Source: an uncultured Oscillospiraceae bacterium (GTDB lineage Bacteria; Bacillota; Clostridia; Oscillospirales; Acutalibacteraceae). Taken from it: a stretch of 16,461 nucleotides of DNA. Below are positions 14,216-16,461 of this stretch, piece after piece. The translations under genes and the position numbers were made by a program. The notes beneath the pieces were generated by a model. The model did no database searches. It was not told where the DNA came from and saw nothing but the letters and a program-made list of their open reading frames with translations. The stretch's first letter is position 1, and every line of letters begins with the position of its first letter. The stretch lies in NCBI GenBank assembly GCA_959596515.1, contig CAUFXR010000057.1, positions 1 to 16,461 of the forward strand, in the 5' to 3' direction.

Positions 14216-15079
14216 TTAGCGGTACAAAGCAGCCTTTCCATCAGCCTGGAAAAGCTCAATCTTATGATAAGCGGTTTCTTTCATTGCGGCGATACAGAAG
14301 GGCTGAATCACATTGGGCTCTCTCAGGCTCTCATCCTTCAGGACCTCGCGCATTTTCTCGTAATAAGCAACTTTGATGTCACTAGAGATATTAATCTTAT
14401 TAACGCCTAAGGTCACAGACTGGCCGATTTCAGCATCAGGGTTGTTAGAACCGCCGTGGAGAACCAGCGGAATAGAAACTTTGCTCTTGATAACTTTCAG
14501 AAGATCCAGCTTCAATTCCGGCTTCATGCCCTTGGGATAAATGCCATGGGAAGTACCAATAGCGATTGCCAAAGTATCCACACCGGTAGCCTCTACAAAT
14601 TTTACAGCGGCGTCAGGATCGGTATAAATGATCGTGTTGGCACCCGCCTCAGCCTGTGCATCGGTAGAACCAATGGTGCCCAGCTCGCCCTCCACGGAAA
14701 CGTTAACGGCATGAGCGGCTTCGGCAACCTTTTTACAAATAGCGATATTATCTTCAAAAGAGAGGCTGGAACCATCGATCATAACAGAAGTAAAGCCGCT
14801 TTGAATGGCCAGCATAACCTGTTCGAAAGTAGAGCCGTGGTCCAAATGGATACAAACCGGAATCGTTGCTTTATAAGCCTTTTCGGTGATGGCCTTTACA
14901 ATTTCCGTACCGGTATGCTTTAACTCGTCGGGATGAATCGCAATGATCACAGGAGCCTGCTTTTCCTCACAGGCCTCGAAGATACCGTTCAGCATAGAAT
15001 AGTCGCTGATATTAAACGCCGGTACCGCGAACTTGTGCTCATTGGCAACCGCCAGCAGATCCTTCATGTTCATTAACAT
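14216..15079 (-). CDS. class II ketose-bisphosphate aldolase (fructose/tagatose-bisphosphate type)
   Basis: This 287-aa cytoplasmic zinc aldolase splits a ketose bisphosphate into dihydroxyacetone phosphate and an aldehyde, usually glyceraldehyde 3-phosphate. Motifs: AFNISDYSM (residues 21-29), HLDHG with the catalytic Asp80 and zinc ligand His81, EGELG, IGTSHGIYP with a zinc His, VLHGGSNNPD with another, and the phosphate-binding INISSD near the C-terminus. HPDEL after the first strand, and the general pattern, place it among the GatY/YdjI-like ketose aldolases rather than the main glycolytic enzyme; the exact sugar (fructose, tagatose or other) is not decided by sequence. ATG 15079 has GGAGG 10 nt upstream. 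It has its own strong promoter, a long structured leader and an RpiR regulator next door, all pointing to inducible sugar catabolism. Confidence 0.88.
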   Translation of the reverse strand: MLMNMKDLLAVANEHKFAVPAFNISDYSMLNGIFEACEEKQAPVIIAIHPDELKHTGTEIVKAITEKAYKATIPVCIHLDHGSTFEQVMLAIQSGFTSVMIDGSSLSFEDNIAICKKVAEAAHAVNVSVEGELGTIGSTDAQAEAGANTIIYTDPDAAVKFVEATGVDTLAIAIGTSHGIYPKGMKPELKLDLLKVIKSKVSIPLVLHGGSNNPDAEIGQSVTLGVNKINISSDIKVAYYEKMREVLKDESLREPNVIQPFCIAAMKETAYHKIELFQADGKAALYR

Positions 15080-15278
15080 TTGAAACCAACCTCCAAAATA
15101 ATTGAAATGATATCATTGAGCATCCTGATACAGGATGCCGCTTATGGTAAAAAGCTCTGGCCAAAAATATGATTTCTTCCCTTTTTGCAACTTTCAAGCG
15201 ATTAAAGAAATAATATTTCTCTAACACTTAGCTAAAATCTCTTTAACCACTTATTTTTGGCCAAATTCCTTTTTACAC
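15080..15278 (-). promoter_or_regulatory. structured 5' leader of the aldolase gene
   Basis: The predicted transcript starts near 15278, leaving about 199 nt before the ATG. It holds TGGCCAAAAATA (minus strand of 15252-15263) and its exact complement (15158-15169), able to close a long-range 12-bp stem. Also present: AGAAATA-A-TATTTCT (15206-15220), GCATCCTG-ATA-CAGGATGC (15120-15138) and AATGATATCATT (15106-15117) near the ribosome site. The 15256-15265 palindrome TTTGGCCAAA lies just after the start of transcription, as a repressor operator might. Riboswitch, operator or both remain open. I see no match to a known riboswitch core. Confidence 0.45.
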
Positions 15279-15284
15279 TTCCCT

Positions 15285-15312
15285 ATTATAAAACAATATT
15301 TCATAAAGTCAA
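15285..15312 (-). promoter_or_regulatory. strong promoter of the aldolase gene
   Basis: On the minus strand TTGACT (15307-15312), a 16-nt spacer and perfect TATAAT (15285-15290). AT-rich DNA upstream (15313-15360) could act as an UP element. Confidence 0.85.
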
Positions 15313-15585
15313 GCTTTTTTCTAGAAAATATAAAATTTTATTTCTTGCACGAAATTAGATTTCTTATCGAACTATATTCCAGGCAAATTCTCAACGTTTC
15401 AAGGAAATTTTCAATGGAATATATACAGCCCTAATTTACTGTTTTTAGACTACGTCCGGCCGGTGCTTTCCCGCGCCTAAATGAATTGCCATAACAAGAC
15501 CGGTTTTCCTTCTCCGGCTGCAGAAATGGCACTTCCCCTTTAAACATTTTCGGATATCAAAAAACTTCCGGTAAAAAAGAAAAAT

Positions 15586-15611
15586 CATTAAAGGGGCAGG
15601 TCCCTTTAATG
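15586..15611 (-). terminator. terminator downstream of the ECF gene
   Basis: CATTAAAGGG (15586-15595) pairs perfectly with CCCTTTAATG (15602-15611), loop GCAGGT. On the minus strand ATTTTTCTTTTTT follows; T's also follow on the plus side. It lies 230 nt after the ECF stop. Confidence 0.8.
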
Positions 15612-15842
15612 GTTTTTCTCGTGAAAGGGTAGCGGCGTTAGCCTTCCATAAAATAGGCTGTCGCTCCGCCGCTAACAATCTGACATTAGTCTTTGGGCCG
15701 ATCAATATTTCTTGACAAGTTTGTTCCGGTCTAGCAAATGCTTCACAGCCAGAGACGATAAAAAATCCATAAGCGGCTGTAAACGCTGCTAAAGTTGGCC
15801 GATAACTTCGCCATTTTGCCGTTATTTCGTACCAAAAGGAGC
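15612..15842 (-). other. untranslated stretch with a nested hairpin
   Basis: Between the ECF stop and the terminator there is no convincing gene. A nested hairpin, TAGCGGCG (15630-15637) with CGCCGCTA (15667-15674) around AGCCT/AGGCT, sits just before the terminator on the minus strand. A weak promoter-like pair (TTTACA, 17 nt, TATCGT on the minus strand near 15780-15752) lies upstream of it. It could be a long 3' untranslated region or a small RNA. Confidence 0.35.
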
Positions 15843-16382
15843 TCACACGCTCGGAATCCCCGTGGGGTCCACCAATCTCGCTTTTTGGAGCGCCAACACC
15901 AGGAAAGGAATCAGCGCAAGCTGGATGACGATACCTGGGATCGCTTGCAGAAAAGAAGCGGTCAGCCACATTTCCATAGTATAGCTGCCGGCGTTAAAAA
16001 TCAGAGCGTTTAGAGCACCGTTAATCAGTCTTCCGCAAATCATTGCGCCGATCAGCGCAGTATAAAGGTTCAACAGATTTCGCCTCGTCCGAATCAACCG
16101 AATCAGAATACCGGACAGAAGGCCGTACGCCGCCAGCTCACAAAGCATGCTAGGTAGCATAGCGGTTGGCGGCATTCCCGTAATGAGATGGGAAAGCAGC
16201 GGTGCCAAAATACCACATCCCAAGCCATATACCGGACCGCACAGCAGGCCGCACAGCAGCACCGGAATATGCATAGGCAAAAAAATCTTTCCAGCATCCG
16301 GAATCATATGAAATGCCATAGGCAGAACGATCGACAAAGCCACGCACATTCCAGAGGTCACCAGGCTTTTTGTCTGCTTCAT
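15843..16382 (-). CDS. ECF transporter S component (vitamin-type substrate binder)
   Basis: This 179-aa protein with about six hydrophobic helices matches the ECF S-component family (ECF_trnsprt type). The hallmark segment is FLPMHIPVLLCGLLCGP followed by GILAPLLSHLITGMPP (about residues 34-72), where the helix 2-3 region binds substrate. The N-terminal MKQTKSLVTSGMCVALSIV begins in the cytoplasm and would contact the shared energising module, whose genes are not here. Family members take up pantothenate, pyridoxine, pre-queuosine and other vitamins; PanT-like proteins share the MHIPV..GP signature, but the substrate is not settled. GAGGAGG lies 7 nt before the ATG. It is preceded by an attenuator-like leader and apparently forms a single-gene unit. 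Confidence 0.82.
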   Translation of the reverse strand: MKQTKSLVTSGMCVALSIVLPMAFHMIPDAGKIFLPMHIPVLLCGLLCGPVYGLGCGILAPLLSHLITGMPPTAMLPSMLCELAAYGLLSGILIRLIRTRRNLLNLYTALIGAMICGRLINGALNALIFNAGSYTMEMWLTASFLQAIPGIVIQLALIPFLVLALQKARLVDPTGIPSV

Positions 16383-16396
16383 AAAAAATCCTCCTC

Positions 16397-16461
16397 ACAA
16401 AAAAAGACGGACTGTAAAGTTAAATGAAAATTGAAGACCCGTCAGCCCTTCTGGTACAATG
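16397..16461 (-). promoter_or_regulatory. possible attenuator or riboswitch end before the ECF gene
   Basis: On the minus strand GACGGGT and, after a loop of about 25 nt, GTCCGTC pair over 7 bp (two G-U) and run straight into TTTTTTT, just 5' of the ribosome site. An earlier hairpin, GAAGG/TCTTC, encloses the left arm and would exclude it. This is the layout of a leader that switches between terminator and antiterminator. The upstream part is beyond the window, and it could instead be a plain terminator for a gene outside it. Confidence 0.4.

Noticed and set aside
15445..15969. Minus-strand open frame of 174 codons
   Set aside because: It overlaps the 3' end of the ECF gene in another frame and passes through a strong terminator and nested hairpin, so it is most likely a shadow.
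1..16461. CRISPR array, insertion sequence, rRNA or tRNA genes
   Set aside because: I saw no regularly spaced repeats, no transposase-like frame and no rRNA or tRNA signature by eye. A tRNA and covariance-model scan would be needed to be certain.

Overview
The window looks like chromosome from a moderate-GC member of the Clostridia or a close Firmicute. The reasons are strong AGGAGG-type ribosome binding sites, near-consensus TTGACN/TATAAT promoters, many U-tailed intrinsic terminators, and gene families typical of that group: an EFR1-type flavodoxin/ferredoxin protein, an ECF-transporter S component, an RpiR/MurR regulator, a GufA-like ZIP and a GP20-scaffold phage head module. This is inferred from content only; I cannot name a species.

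Layout. (1) 1-1980, plus strand: a broken piece of a tailed-phage head module, with scaffold protein, major capsid protein, a small head-tail connector-like protein, and a minor capsid gene cut off after 13 codons. (2) 1977-2471: a very AT-rich scar with an orphan minus-strand reading frame, followed by three stacked plus-strand terminators. (3) 2638-2925: a small GIY-YIG nuclease-family gene, closed by an 18-bp-stem two-way terminator. (4) 9225 down to 3028, minus strand: a four-gene surface-glycan operon. A DPM1-like GT2 with two membrane helices, a GT-B glycosyltransferase, a large multi-membrane GT-C/DUF2142-like protein and UDP-glucose 6-dehydrogenase are read from an extended -10 promoter near 9381-9409. 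A plausible reading is that UDP-glucuronate and other nucleotide sugars feed glycosyltransferases, one of which loads a polyprenyl-phosphate sugar that the GT-C protein uses outside the membrane. (5) 9410-10561: more than 1.1 kb with no gene I can defend. (6) 10662-11420: the EFR1 protein. (7) 11421-12069: a repeat- and hairpin-rich stretch without a confident gene. (8) 12254-13048: the ZIP metal transporter behind a strong promoter and a possible leader attenuator. (9) 15079 down to 13239, minus strand: a class II ketose-bisphosphate aldolase with a roughly 200-nt structured leader, then a terminator-like hairpin, then an RpiR/MurR regulator. (10) 16382 down to 15843, minus strand: an ECF S component with an attenuator-like leader at the window edge.

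No wholly new system stands out. The best leads are the aldolase leader with its paired 12-bp inverted elements, the ECF and ZIP leader terminators, the sharp prophage break with an AT-rich orphan frame, and the large two-ectodomain GT-C protein in the glycan operon.
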